From: Amaurobius ferox
Lineage: Eukaryota; Arthropoda; Arachnida; Araneae; Amaurobiidae
Assembly: GCA_951213105.1 (NCBI GenBank)
Contig: OX578135.1
Location: 160,323,250 to 160,387,249 of the forward strand
DNA length: 64,000 bases
Reading direction: 5' to 3'
Under the pieces are notes generated by a model. It was given only the letters and a program-made list of their open reading frames with translations. It was not told the DNA's origin and ran no database searches. Both the position numbers and the translations under genes were made by a program. Every line of letters starts with the position of its first letter. Positions within the stretch are counted from its first letter, which is position 1. Of the stretch, positions 11,724 to 23,835 are shown piece after piece.

Positions 11724-12379
11724 ACGCGGCTAAAACTTCATTATAAAAATCATCTTGATGAACACTTAAAATGGAATGTTGGGCATTTTCTGCACCTTTG
11801 AATAAAAATCTACTTAAAATAAAACTAATAATGATCAATAAAGCGATATTATGGTAAACAACAACCTGACGTTTATTTAACCTGTTTAACTAAACAATTC
11901 CTACAGTTGGAGTTATTTAAACAAAACTTGCAAAAGCTACAGATAGCTACTAATAACAAGTGATAATATTCAGTTTAATAAAATCTGCACTATTAAAATA
12001 TATGCTAAAGTCACTGAATTAAGAAGTTATTAAGAAAAGCTGACTGTATGTTATTTTGTGTGTTAAAAGGAATATATCTCATTTTAATGAATATAAAATA
12101 GCAAAATAAAAAAATTAAATCTGTAGCGAACGTCTTGTCTTGGCGACAGGTTAGTTTTATATAATATAATTATATAAAATTACAGGAGTTTTATATAATT
12201 TAATTTATTTCAGTTCGATTGATGTTGTCTTACCTATATAATTACTAATTAAACCAGGGATAAACTTGCAAATTGCTACTTACTGATGACGTGGCCATAG
12301 GATCTGTTCATATGGACTTCTATCGAATAATTCGTAATGATATTGGAGATAACCTAAAGATAGAATGAACTGAGACAAC
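11724..12379. other. No gene seen
   Basis: AT-rich DNA without sustained open frames or recognised repeats. Confidence 0.5.
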
Positions 12380-13010
12380 ACTACAGAAAAGACACTATAG
12401 AAATTATTTCAGACTACATACCTTATTTCTATATCTCCAAAACTACAGTGATTAAAAGAATTTTAGATGACCCCTTTGGAAAGGTCAGTGGTAGTCTTTA
12501 ATATTATTCCAAAGTCGCATGGTTGTATCTTCAGAAGCGAGGAAGGTACAGTCTTTTGAATTTCAGAAAATGGTAGTCATTTTACAGATTCCTTTTTCTC
12601 CTTCTCCTCTCTATATTCAGACAACTTTTATATATAAAAAATTCATCTGATACGGACTAAATTTTTAGGTTTGTTCAAAAATAGGGTGAGACAGGTCCCC
12701 TAAAAAATTTGAATTCTTAGGTCAAGGTCTTCCTTTATTTTAAGCTAAAAAATATCATATAGTTTCGACAAAACATCAGCTCATCGTAACGTATAACAAA
12801 TTAACAATGATGTCTTCCATATAAACCTGATAAAAAAGTTGATATTCTCTAAAAACATCTAAGATGTAAGAAAGGATCAAGTTCGATATTTTCTAGTTCA
12901 TTTTACAATACCAATATCTCCATTTACAATATCAAATTGTCTGTGAGACGTGAATCCGAGGGCATAAACTGAACTAAAACATTTCGCCCTCGCCCTCTTT
13001 TTTTATATCT
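12380..13010 (+). repeat. Dispersed repeat, family E, copy 1
   Basis: It matches 19800-20655 at several ordered blocks: TTATTCCAAAGT(C/T)GCATG(G/A)TTG, a CTCCTT(C/A)TC-rich stretch, TTTTAAGCTAAAA and a TCTTCCATATAAACC-type block. It ends in a short hairpin with inverted GAGGGC / GCCCTC. No protein is encoded. The class is unknown; it may be another rolling-circle-type non-autonomous family. Confidence 0.6.
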
Positions 13011-14490
13011 ATAGCATTATTTTTTACATCTATAGCTTTCTATAGCTGAGTCTAACAGGCATGAATTTCTTAACTTTGTGATGAAACATCTTAATACCAC
13101 ATAAACTCAGTTGGTAAAATGCTTATTTTGAAACCAAGAGTTGAAACTTCAACTCTGCTCACTTTAGACCAAAACGCCAGCTCCCTAATACAAATTAGTT
13201 TCAATGTTTGTTTTTTCTCCGAATTAGTAAAAAAGTTGGCAACACTAATGAGACAAAATATAGCCTCAAGTTGAAGAAAATGATATTGTGGAGTTTATTC
13301 ACAATCAAGGATAGCTCAGTTAGTCTTGCCAGATCAAGAAGTCGCGCAAATCCGGGCCCCGAAACATCCAAATTTTGCAACTTTCCCTATGAGTGTTAAT
13401 AATTCACTATACCAATTAAATGGTTATTTGTTTTAAAGACGTATTAGTCATGAGCGCATATCTTACAGAAATAGCTCGGAATTGGTGAAAAAATCTTATT
13501 GTAAGAGAATTTCTGACTTTTTTCAGGCGATTATCCATCTTGGTGGATGATTTTTGAACCGGCAACGATTTAATTCTAAACAGATTTAATATTATGCATT
13601 GCGAATTAATTTATTCCTCAATTATTCTAATCCATTTATTTTTCACACTTTTCCTTGTATCAAGTCCTTTAACTTCCCTTTAATTTATCCGTTTTAGTTC
13701 TGGGCATATTCTTTGACAACGTGTCCTTCTATGCTTCAGCGTGAAATTCCAAATTGTCATTCTGTCATTGAAACTCACAGAATCATAAGTGCATTGAATA
13801 TGACCAAAAGCGATTTATTCAAAAAGAAAAAAAAATTCTTAGATTATCTTACAACTTTAGAAACCTTCCTGGTTTTTGTAAACTTCCACCATGTGTCTCG
13901 GTCGTAAATTTACATCGGATGGCCAGTCGCACAGAAAACACGCCATTTTATCTGAAGTTAAGTTCGTTTTATACGTCTGAGTTCTAAAATAAATTTTAAA
14001 CACCGCGATTCTCTTAAGAATGGGTATGTATGTTCTCGAGTGTTCCGGACCCGCTGTTTCGGGAACCTTCAGACGTCAACTCGAGACAGAAGACTGCCAA
14101 ATCCGTCCGAATTCGATGCGTAGGGGTATTGGCCAATAATTTATTTTTCCTGGGGTGTGCTGCCATCGGCCCTGAACTAATTCTGCGATTTGAATGCGCA
14201 TTTCTTTGATAAAGGCATACTTCTGCGATCCAAGTGGGAGAACTCTGCATCTTTAATGACTTGTGTCCAAGGTTCTCGTCGATGCATGGCGTTTCTTGCA
14301 AAAAGAAACTTAAAACTGTTACGCTGCTTTAAATCCTAATATATTTTACGTAATCTTATTTAAAATATGTTAGAAAGTGATAAAGGATGAGATTTTAATG
14401 CTTTGATTTCTTTTTACGGATGAGTAATTACTTTGTGCGTTGCAATTCGGAAAAATCAGTGTTCTATATTCAAGGTTCCTAGGAAAATCC
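13011..14490. other. No gene seen; weak tRNA-like word near 13100
   Basis: AACTCAGTTGGTAAAATGCT near 13103 resembles a tRNA 5' half, but the following B box is poor (GAGTTGAAACTTC). Nothing else can be named. Confidence 0.4.
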
Positions 14491-14494
14491 TTAA

Positions 14495-14620
14495 CCTCTT
14501 GCTTTCGGGTGGAACAGTGTCAATCCTAAACGAAGAACCTCCCAAAAAGACAGATATTTGACATACCCTATCCTAAACAGTTCGATCCCCCTTTGCAGGC
14601 ATTGGCGTCCATGGACGCCA
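14495..14620 (+). mobile_element. piggyBac-like MITE fragment, family M, copy 2
   Basis: TTAA at 14491-14494 precedes CCTCTTGCTTTCGGGTGG. The match to copies 1 and 3 runs through AAACGAAGAACCTCCC and CCCTATCCTAAACAGTTCGA to GGCATTGGCGTCCATGGA. No right inverted end is visible before the hairpin at 14626. Confidence 0.6.
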
Positions 14621-14625
14621 AGTGG

Positions 14626-14682
14626 TTACAAAGTTATTGGGGGTGCTTAACGCCAGGTTAAGCATCTCCAATAACTTTGTAA
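14626..14682. repeat. 57-bp two-step hairpin
   Basis: TTACAAAGTTATTGG (14626-14640) is perfectly inverted as CCAATAACTTTGTAA (14668-14682). Inside it GCTTAAC pairs with GTTAAGC around a 5-base loop. Two more palindromic words follow within 200 bp. It adjoins MITE fragment M2. Confidence 0.9.
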
Positions 14683-14889
14683 GGAAGGATTCAAGAGTGT
14701 ACATGAAGGCATCAGGCGAGACGCAAACGCGTTTGCGCTTTTTCAGTGAGCAAAGGCTTGTTTTTAAGCGCTTATTTAAATCGAATTACGACCGATCAGA
14801 AGTCGACTACGTGGTCGACGACTGCGTAAAAGGATTTTTTTTTAACAAACTGACTTGTCACGGAATTCGGCTAGTTTTAAATAATTAAT

Positions 14890-15910
14890 TTTAGTGAATA
14901 CAAATAAAATTGAGGTTCTTATTCAATGAGAAATTCATGTGTATTTTTACATAAGTTAAAATCTAAAAATATTTTCTTTTGAGATCAATAACTTTCGCGC
15001 CACTTATTTTACCATTTTACCATAACCAGTACCATCCAGAGAGTTCTACCATAACCAGTACAATCCAGAAAGTTCTACCATAACCAGTACCACTCATAAA
15101 TTTCTATCATACCGTTCACCAGAGCGTTAACTTAGTTGTTAACAGCTATAAATACGATTACATAAAACGACCCCAACGACCTCCATTATCCTAACAAGCC
15201 ATTTTTTTTCATGTACGCCTACATACAGATTCATGAAATACAAAACTAACTCTATTCCCAATTAACTAAAAGATTGGTGAAAAGCAAAACAAGCTACTAC
15301 AGCAGGTTTTGCATTCAACTCTTTTTCCAGCATTTAGCCAAAATCAAGAGCTAAGGAGCGTTCATTTAAAGAGTACGGTCCAATCCGGTGATCATTTTAC
15401 GCCATTCCACGAACATGCTCTGGTGATTTAATTTGTCATTAATTACAGCTTCGACGTCCCTTTTGTTCATGGTTCGGAAAATAATGGGCAACACCATTTT
15501 TAAACCCCGTAACTCCTCAACCGTTGCAAAGACGATCTTTCTGCCTCTGCGAACAGCGTTTCATTTTATTCAAATAAAGTTGCACGTTCACAGAACTGAC
15601 GTGTTGTCATCGTACGTATAGGGAAAGGTTCTGGAAGTTTGAATTCTTAATGTTGTAAACTCGGCACGAATAGAAATTTTAGAATTTTATCTCGGCCCGG
15701 TTCAATGGTACTACAAGGTGGGATCAAAGAGTTCGGAGACTGTGCTCTGATATCTCCAACCCTGATTGGAGGAGAGGGGAACTATTTTACCGTGGCGTAG
15801 AGGCATATATGATGCGAAGGAAGAAGCAGGTCCGCAGTGCAGGGTTTTTCCAGACAATGCGTGTCAGTGAACTGTAGTCGTTCGCGTTCGTAAAAAACGG
15901 AAATGAAACG
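14890..15910. other. Unassigned; 27-bp triplet near 15011-15110 and a short minus-strand open frame
   Basis: ACCATAACCAGTACCATCCA is repeated about every 31-33 bp three times at 15018-15105. On the minus strand 15366-15554 is open for about 60 codons without a start near its beginning, reading R-R-G-R-K-I-V-F and later F-V-E-W-R-K-M. It looks more protein-like than its surroundings, but I cannot name it. It could be a decayed exon or transposon fragment. Confidence 0.4.
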
Positions 15911-15911
15911 T

Positions 15912-16556
15912 CTTTAAATGTAGAACCCTATCATTTTGTAGGCCGCCTAGAAATGTAAAACTCTATCATTTTGTAGACCCCCTAGAAATGTAGAACCCTA
16001 TCATTTTGTAGACCCCCTAGAAATGTAAAACTCTATCATTTTGTAGACCCCCCTAGAAATGTAGAACCCTATCATTTTGTAGACCCCCTAGAAATGTAAA
16101 ACTCTATCATTTTGTAGACCCCCTAGAAATGTAGAATCCTATCATTTTGTAGACAGCCTAGAAATGTAGAATCCTATCATTTTGTAGGCTCCCTAGAAAT
16201 GTAGAATCCTATCATTTTGTAGGCCCCCTAGCAATGTAGAACCCTATCATTTTGTAGGTCCCTAGAAATGTAGCACCCTATCATTTTGTAGGCCCCCTAG
16301 AAATGTAGAACCCTATCATTTTGTAGGCACCCTAGAAATGTAGAATCCTATCATTTTGTAGGTCTCGTAGAAATGTAGAACCCTATCATTTTGTAGGCCC
16401 CCTAGAAGTGTAGAACCATATCATTTTGTGGGACCCCTAGAAATGTAGAACCCTATCATTTTGTAGGCCCCTAGAAATGTAGAACCCTATCATTTTGTAG
16501 GTCCCCTAGAAATGTAGAACCCTATCATTTTGCAGGCCCCTAGAAATGTAGAACAT
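15912..16556. repeat. 35-bp minisatellite, about 18 copies
   Basis: The unit is near AAATGTAGAACCCTATCATT followed by TTGTAGGCCCCCTAG. Most variation is in the C-run and in ACCC/ATCC/AACTC at the centre. Early units alternate GAACCC and AAACTC, indicating a two-unit duplication block at 15950-16130. Confidence 0.93.
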
Positions 16557-16721
16557 TGAACACTTCCAGCTCGACTCGATTTTTTAAAAATTGGACCCTA
16601 ACTCAATACATCTTGAAACCGTAAAAATGAAATTAAACCCGATCTAGCCCACGGATTGGACCAGGCCTAAGTCTGTAGACCACGCGCAAACCCTGTGAGA
16701 TTTCCTCAACATAAAGGGCCA

Positions 16722-16975
16722 GATAGCCCAATGGTTACATCGGGAGAATCGCACGGCAGATCCATGTTAGATCCATGACACTGCCTAAAATTTTCTCCGT
16801 GTCTACGCGGAGTATGGGCACGATCAATCTGTAGGTCCGAAAAGTCTAAGTTTATCTAAGAGGTGGTAGGTTAAAGGAAAGATGATCTCTGTGGTTGCCA
16901 TTACTATTGAGTTCCGGTCTGAATTGGGTGGCACCTTTACACTTTCAGGTATTGCGGGCAGTCTGGGTAGAAGTA
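16722..16975 (+). mobile_element. tRNA-derived SINE S1, diverged copy
   Basis: The head GATAGCCCAATGGTTACATC has the A-box context seen in better copies. CGTGTCTACGCGGAGTATGG, AGAGGTGGTAGG and TTCCGGTCTGAATTGGGTGG follow in the family order, ending with GCAGTCTGGGTAGAAG. The B box is corrupted. This is one of the oldest S1 copies here. Confidence 0.6.
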
Positions 16976-17565
16976 AAGAAATACCTCTACTTTGAACAGC
17001 TTACATTTTAACACCTGAATACCCAAGAAAGTATTTTAGTGGTCAAAAATTTTCTCACACTTGAACAAATCCATTGACTTACCTTTGATTGAGAAACCCT
17101 TTCATGAAATGACCTTATGAAATTAAATTTTAATTCATAGTTTTCAAAACATGACGAAATATTTAGAAATATAATATGCAGCATTTGCATACATGTGCAA
17201 AGTTTAATTTCCATTTGCAGAAATTCAGAAGTGTACTTGAACAGGGAATATAATGAATGGATATTCTGTCGTATTTGCTAATGGTTAATTGATTTTGAAT
17301 AATTGAGATCAAATTAAATATTAAAAGAGATTTTTCGAATTCCGCTGTCAATACCTACTCGAGATCCATGAGAAATACTTCAAAACAAGTTTTGGCATCT
17401 TCCTTTTGCACCATAAATTCTCATTACCAAGTTTTTCTCATTAAAATCATTAATTATTTTCTGACGGGCACTACTATAGAATGAACTCAAATTCATTGCC
17501 TCTTTACTTCATTGGTAATTCATTAAATTTAGTTTAATTGCATTAAATAACACTCGTAATTATTT
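16976..17565. other. No gene seen
   Basis: AT-rich unassigned DNA; short overlapping open frames only. Confidence 0.5.
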
Positions 17566-17569
17566 AAAA

Positions 17570-18477
17570 TTACACTGAATTTACACTTTTAATTCAGTTT
17601 TCGTTTCCACTTAGTAACTGGATGTATTTTCAAAACCGGAGTAACAAAAATAAGAAGAAAACTTATATATCTCGAAAACGGTTAATCCTAGACTAATGGG
17701 TTTGGTCTTATTCTTTTCCTGGATAAAAGTTACGCATAATTTATTGAAAATACACTGAATTTAGGTTTTTAATTCGGCTTTCGTTTCTATTTGATAACTG
17801 GGCTTATTCTCAAAACCGGTGTAGCAGAAATTCGAAAAAACTAAAATATCTTAAGAACGGCTAGTTCTGGAGTAATGGGGTTAGTCTATTCTTTTAATCG
17901 TCAAAAATTGCATATAGCACAAGCATTTAATTGATACTTTTGAGCACAGTCTTTTACTTTAGATTTTGACGATTCTTGTGGGCCATTTCACAAAATAAAG
18001 CAGGTTCTTTTTTTCCAAATCCTTCCAAAATTTAAACAGCACCACAGTAACCCATAAGTGACTTATCTACCATATTTTATGAAATTGGGTTAATTAGTTT
18101 TTCAATTAGAGTGGATACAGACGATTTTTGCGGGCCATTTCGCCAAAAAATTCAGGTTCTTTTTGCCTAAATCGTACCTTGGGTCAATTGGTTCTTGAGT
18201 TGGAGTGGATCACTCTAGATTTTGAGTTAGAGTGGAACAGTTTTTGAGTTAGAGTAATCAATTAGTTTTTTAGTTAGTGGTCAATTAGTTTTTTAATTAC
18301 AGTGGATACATACATTGCACACACAGACGCACACATACACACAGACGTCCGGCTACAAATGGTTTTTTCGTGTTCTAGAGGTCCCGAAACGTGTAGATCC
18401 GTCGAAAACTCGAGTTGCGATTTTCGATGTGATTCCAATACTTTCCCTATACATTACCATTTATTGCAGGGAAAGTA
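17570..18477 (-). mobile_element. Helentron-like element, family A copy 5
   Basis: The minus-strand 5' end at 18477 is ACTTTCCCTGCAATAAATGG, folding on its inverse ATAGGGAAAGTATTGG. Next come AACTCGAGTTTTCGACGGAT and a (GT)n tract (minus strand of 18316-18345). An internal block is duplicated in tandem (about 17570-17730 and 17740-17905). The 3' terminal stem is missing, so the copy is truncated or rearranged there. Confidence 0.65.
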
Positions 18478-18479
18478 AT

Positions 18480-18983
18480 AAATAATGTTTTGATGGATTG
18501 AATCAGGTTCCCTTAATACTGACACGCAGTCCACATGCTGATATTTGCTTTTTGTTTATTTGGTTCACGACCCATCTAGGTTATATATATTTTTACGTGA
18601 CCGGAGGGAACATATAATTAAAACAACTATGCAATCCAAACTGACTCAAAATCATCTATTCGATATTTTTGCTTAATCTATATTCATTAAAACTTTTTTT
18701 GTTTTGTTTTTAAAGAAACTGTAATAGTAAAACATCTCTTTCAAGAATTGATTAATAAAATATATAAAATTTGAATCAGGCTAAAGTACGAGTGTTTTCG
18801 CATTTGAGCATTTTTACCATGGATTTTATTAGCCTGTCGATGAAAGATTCATAATGAGGGAAAATCAAATATGAAGGGGGAGTGTAGTAATTGTTTGTGT
18901 GTGTGGTGGTGGGGGGGGGAGTTCACAATTTGTATGGGAGATGCTGCACCCATGTAATAATTACAAGCCTAGTTAGTATTTTT
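18480..18983. other. No gene seen
   Basis: Unassigned; a (TG)n/poly(G) patch lies at 18894-18920. Confidence 0.5.
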
Positions 18984-19690
18984 ACTGTCTCATACGTAGT
19001 ATTGAGAAATTATTGTTTTCACGAAAATTTTCAATTTCGAGATTTTTATGCCAATATATGTTTTAAGACCCCCTAAACACGTTTTGACTATTTTTGGAGT
19101 GAATTTTGACTAATTTGGAACACGTTTTGACTATTTTTCTTTCGTCTGTCTGATGCGCGTGGTCGATTTCTTGTGTACGCGGTAACAGCTGCAAATATTA
19201 GTAGATTTTCACGAAATTTTATATCTGACTTTGTTATCAAAAATTCTAGAACTAGATAGTTTTTCTTTTAAATTCGAGCGAAAACTTTGAATTTTATTCG
19301 AAATATTATATTTCATAGGGCAAAATTTGCAATAATCATGCATAAAAGGTTTATTTATGGCTCAATGTCACGAGATTTAATAGCTTTAATCATTGTTGTG
19401 AAAAATAGCCGATATATAATTTTTTTTGTGGCGCTATTAGTTCCTCTTGGAGGGCAAGTTTCCCCCTCGGGAACATGTCGAGTTATGCATTCCCAAATAT
19501 GGTATCAATTGAAAAACAAATTTCAAGCCTTTTACAGTGAAGAGGAACACGCTATAGTTGTAATTTGGAGATTTTTTATAGCTAGCATTTGGACCCACGA
19601 TATCGATTTTTGAAATTTATTCTTGTAAAATTTGGAAAAATAAAAATGAATACTGGTATGTCGAGTTAAGCCACAGAGTCCAGTTAATTT
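18984..19690 (+). mobile_element. Helentron-like element, family C copy 1
   Basis: The 5' end ACTGTCTCATAC folds on GTATTGAGAAATTATTG. TTTGACTATTTTTGGAGTGA and CGTCTGTCTGATGCGCG follow. The 3' end GGTATGTCGAGTTAAGCCAC aligns with the GTATGAGAAAGTCGAGTTAAG-type end of the other C copies. The GAGAAAGT part of the subterminal motif is deleted here. Confidence 0.6.
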
Positions 19691-19799
19691 CATTCCAGAT
19701 CAAAAATGTATAATGTTTCCAGAGAACAGCGCGCATTAGCGTTCTAAATGATGTCATTCACTTTCAAATTAAGTGTCACGACAGTGACACGGAGTAAGG

Positions 19800-20655
19800 G
19801 CAGTGCAAAATACTTACAGAAATGATTTCAAGCTACATATCCTATACCTATATCTCTAAAACTATAGTGGTTAAATTAATTTTCGATGGCCCGCTGAAAA
19901 TGTATATGGTTAACTATTTTATTATTCCAAAGTTGCATGATTGCCTCTTCAATGGGGGGGGGGGGGAGATATAGACTGTTAAATTATAGAGAAAAGTACC
20001 CATTTTACAGTTTTCTCCTTCATCTCTTTCTCCTAATTCCTACAATGTTTTTATATGAAGCATTTATCCGATTTTGAAGAACATCTCAGGTATGTTCACA
20101 AGTAGAGTGAGACAAATTTTTAGGATTTGACCTAAAAAAAATCTGTATTTTAAGCTAAAATTGTCAAACATTTTTGAGAAAATGGGTGCATAATTTTATC
20201 TGCTTCAAGACGCTCTTGTGTTTAGAAAAAAAAAGGAAGTACTCTTAAATTGTAGTCGTCCAGCATCGTAAAGTAAAAAAGAAACAATCCTAATTATGAG
20301 AAATCGACAGATCACACTACCGAACAAAATAAATAAATAAATAAAAATTAATAATTCAAACGTTCCAGAAAATATGATAGGATATATTAAGACTATATTG
20401 ATAGACTAGGGGAATGAACTATTATCTATATACGGGACAACTTAGACTCTTGCAAACTGCCACATTGGACGTTGTCAGAAATGTAAAATTGAACGATCGA
20501 CAATGTTTTAAGGTTGTCATTATATCCTCCATATGAACCAAAAAAAATTGACATCCTTCAATATTCTTCCTTTGAATATCCTTCAAAGATAAAAAATGGG
20601 GCGAGGGCGAAATTTTCCAATTCAGCTTACGCCCTCACATGTACGTCTCACAGCA
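19800..20655 (+). repeat. Dispersed repeat, family E, copy 2
   Basis: Ordered similarity to 12380-13010, including ATTATTCCAAAGTTGCATG and a CTCCTTCATCTCTTTCTCC stretch. It ends at 20600-20655 in GCGAGGGCGAAAT ... ACGCCCTCAC ... GTCTCACAG, a hairpin lying in the opposite orientation to that of copy 1. A third degenerate copy of the hairpin occurs at 21660-21715. A G(13) run interrupts at about 19955. Confidence 0.6.
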
Positions 20656-20708
20656 AACCTGAGAAAATAAATAAATAGAATAATAAATGTTTAGACTACA
20701 TCCAAGGA

Positions 20709-21020
20709 TATGAGGCAGCCCAGTAGTTAGACTACATCCAAGAAAAAGAAGAAGAAGAGGGAGAAGCATACGGACGACCAGAGTTCGATTCCCGGCTTGT
20801 CCAAATGGTCTCCGTGTTCACGCGGAGTATGGGCACTTTAAATATGTAGGTTCGTAAGTCATCCCGAGGGATTGGTGCTAGGGGAAGAAGGGTAAGATCC
20901 CTATGGATGCCACCCCCACTGGGTCTTGATCTAAATTGGGTGGCACTTCCCGGCTATCCGAACAGATACCTTTACACATTCTGGTGGATCGGGCGGTCTG
21001 GATCGAAGAAGAAGAAGAAG
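20709..21020 (+). mobile_element. tRNA-derived SINE S1 with split head
   Basis: GAGGCAGCCCAGTAGTT at 20711-20727 is the A-box end of the head. It is followed by a second copy of the flanking word GACTACATCCAAG, a GAA-rich filler, and then the rest of the SINE from CCAGAGTTCGATTCCCGG (good B box) to GGGCGGTCTGGATC(GAA)n. GACTACATCCAAG occurs at 20694-20706, 20730-20742 and 21020-21032. The outer pair is a 13-bp target duplication. Confidence 0.7.
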
Positions 21021-21032
21021 ACTACATCCAAG

Positions 21033-21655
21033 TTCGACTACATCCAAATGTTATTTATGTTGTGAGAAACGTGGAAAGGTATTATCTTTCTTATTTATTT
21101 TTTTTTACATATGTATTAATTTAATAGTTTAGATCCCACATCAACTTCCAGATATATAAATAATGCTTTTCTTGTAATGCTTGATTTCCTCTTGGTTGAG
21201 ACTCATCTATTTGGTGAATTAAAACACTACTCATGACGACCGGCCGTCCAAATAGTTGCTCTTAGTCCTTTGGACGAGTCGGACGGTCTGGGTCTTCAAC
21301 TACTCATGACGAATAGATTAACATGGCCGAGGTAATCGGCATCTCCACATGGTTCTGTGGATATTTGAAAGAAATAATAAATGTTTCGACTACATCTAAA
21401 TGAAAACAATTTCTGTTACTCATATGTGCTTTTTCAAACGGAACGGTAAATGTTTAGACAATATCTAAATGTAAAACAAATATTTTTGCTCACTGTTCCA
21501 AAACTAACGAGATATTTGCGGTGTTCATCTGCGCTGTGAGTAATGTGAACATAATTTAATTTTTTATAGCCTCATTAAATATCCACAGGTCACTAGAACG
21601 ATGATTTTAAACTCAGGTGCAGTTTAAACATTTAATCTTCTGTTTATTTATTTTG
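21033..21655. other. No gene seen; S1 tail fragment at 21240-21300
   Basis: GGCCGTCCAAATAGTTGCTC and GAGTCGGACGGTCTGGGTCT are a shortened S1 3' end on the plus strand. The words GACTACATCTAAAT and GACAATATCTAAAT recur at 21370 and 21457. Confidence 0.5.
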
Positions 21656-21728
21656 CCAGGTTTGCCTATGAGAAGGGCATGTGAGGGGGTAAGTTAAACT
21701 GACAAATTTCACTTTCGCTCCCCTTTTT

Positions 21729-22460
21729 AACATTTTCCAGCATAGTCGAAAAGTGTTCGTGACTTTGTTCATTCTGTCTGTCTGTCTGTCTGTCCGTTCG
21801 CACGATAACTATCGCAAAAATGATTTTATCAAAATGAAATTTTAGTATGTTGTTGAGACGGCCTGTGGGAATGTAAATGAATAATATCACCCAATTAGTT
21901 TTAGATTGAACCAGGGTTGTTGTTGTTGAGACCCAGACCGTCCGACCTACCAGAAAGGTGTAAGGTAACTGTTTGGACGGGCGGGAAGTGCCACCCAATT
22001 TAGACCGGAACCCAGTGGGGGAGGCATCCACAGGGACCGAAGGTTGAAAAACCTTCCGAGTTGACCGAGGGTTGAAAAAGTGAAATACATTGAATCCTAT
22101 GGGACCTAATTTTTCAAACATTTATTAAACGAATGTAAAATTCACAAATTCTTTCGAAAAGTTTAGGAAATATTCAAATTATCTCATAAAATATATATAA
22201 AAATAATTTCAGTAAAATATGTTCGGTAGTTAATTTAAATAAAAATTAAAATAATAATTACACCCATATTATATGAAGAGATCACATGACCCACTTCAAA
22301 ACAAAATATGGCATCCATCTATTTTTTTTAATAGTGCAAAAATCCTGATTTTTAAGGTTCTTTTAAATTTATATTTAGTGTTGTTGTATCCGTCCCAAAA
22401 TTGCTTTATTTTTGCGTATTTTTTGTGCATCAATATTCTGTGCCAACGCAATTACAATAT

Positions 22461-22470
<10 letters not shown>
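21729..22470 (+). mobile_element. Helentron-like element, family D copy 2a (5' part)
   Basis: The 5' end AACATTTTCCAGCATAGTCG folds on AAAGTGTT. (GTCT)n follows at 21774-21795, then GCACGATAACTATCGC. A truncated S1 SINE sits inside it. Similarity to D3 runs until GCAATTACAATATTTTG at 22470, where the TA minisatellite starts. Confidence 0.7.
21918..22042 (-). mobile_element. 5'-truncated SINE S1 inside D2a
   Basis: On the minus strand it starts near GTCCCTGTGGATGCCTCCCC and ends with GACGGTCTGGGTCTC(AAC)n. It lacks the tRNA head. The flanking words ACCAGGGTTG and ACCGAGGGTTG look like the target duplication. Confidence 0.75.
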
Positions 22471-23205
<735 letters not shown>

Positions 23206-23449
23206 ACAGGCTTAATCAACAACGAAAAGTATTAAGAAATCACAAGAACGATCAATCATGCATAAAGCATTGATTATGAAACACTTTCAACTCTAATTTT
23301 ATTTAAACATCTCTAAAATGCGATATATTCATCGGTAATATATCACAATACTGCAATAATTAAATATATTTGAAAATTTTAAAATTCATAGAAAAAAACG
23401 AACTTGATTCAAATGACGTCATCGAAATATAAATCGCGTGGCTCTCTGT

Positions 23450-23835
23450 TATTGTTGTTGAGACCCAGACCGTCCGACCTACCAGAAAGGTGTAAGGTAA
23501 CTGTATGGACGGCCGGGAAGTGCCACCCAATTTAGACCGGAACCCAGTGGGGGAGGCATCCACAGGGACCGTACCCTCCTTCCCCTACCACCAACCTCTC
23601 GGAAGGACTTACGGACCCACATGTTTAACGTGATCGTACTCCGCATGAACACGGCGGCATTTGTGGTAGCGTGCAAATCTAGCGCGCAAACCACGGGGAT
23701 ACCGCACCCGAGATGGCCAACAGCACGCGGTGTTCCGAGGTGGTCACCCACCAAGTACTAACCGCGCCCGATGCTGCTTGACTTCGGTGATCTAACGAGA
23801 ACCGGTGTTTTCAGCACGGTACGGCCGTTGGCCCT
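23450..23835 (-). mobile_element. Chimeric 5S rRNA-tRNA SINE with 14-bp target duplication
   Basis: GCGTGGCTCTCTGT lies at 23436-23449 and again at 23836-23849 and bounds the whole unit. On the minus strand the order is: a 5S rRNA-like head (23832-23715, 118 nt), a tRNA-like segment (GGGTGCGGTATCCCCGTGG ...), the S1 body with AGTCCTTCCGAGAGGTTGGT and CCCCCACTGGGTTCCGGTCT, and a CAACAACAAT tail. The tRNA B-box region has been lost, about 30 nt relative to the copy at 56.8 kb. The 5S internal promoter could therefore be the only Pol III promoter left. Other S1 copies here start directly at the tRNA head. Confidence 0.88.
23715..23832 (-). pseudogene. 5S rRNA-derived sequence (head of the SINE)
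   Basis: The minus strand begins GCCAACGGCCGTACCGTGCT, continues with CACCGGTTCTCGTTAGATCA and GAAGTCAAGCAGCATCGGGC, then GCGGTTAGTACTTGG and GGGTGACC, and ends GAACACCGCGTGCTGTTGGC. This is the order and nearly the full length of animal 5S rRNA, with a handful of changes including a lost base after TACTTGG. The A-box, intermediate and C-box regions of the internal promoter are recognisable. It is enclosed by the SINE's target duplication, so it is not an independent 5S gene. Confidence 0.9.

Noticed and set aside
23715..23832. Functional 5S rRNA gene
   Set aside because: It lies within a SINE target duplication, has several changes from the usual animal sequence, and is a single copy.
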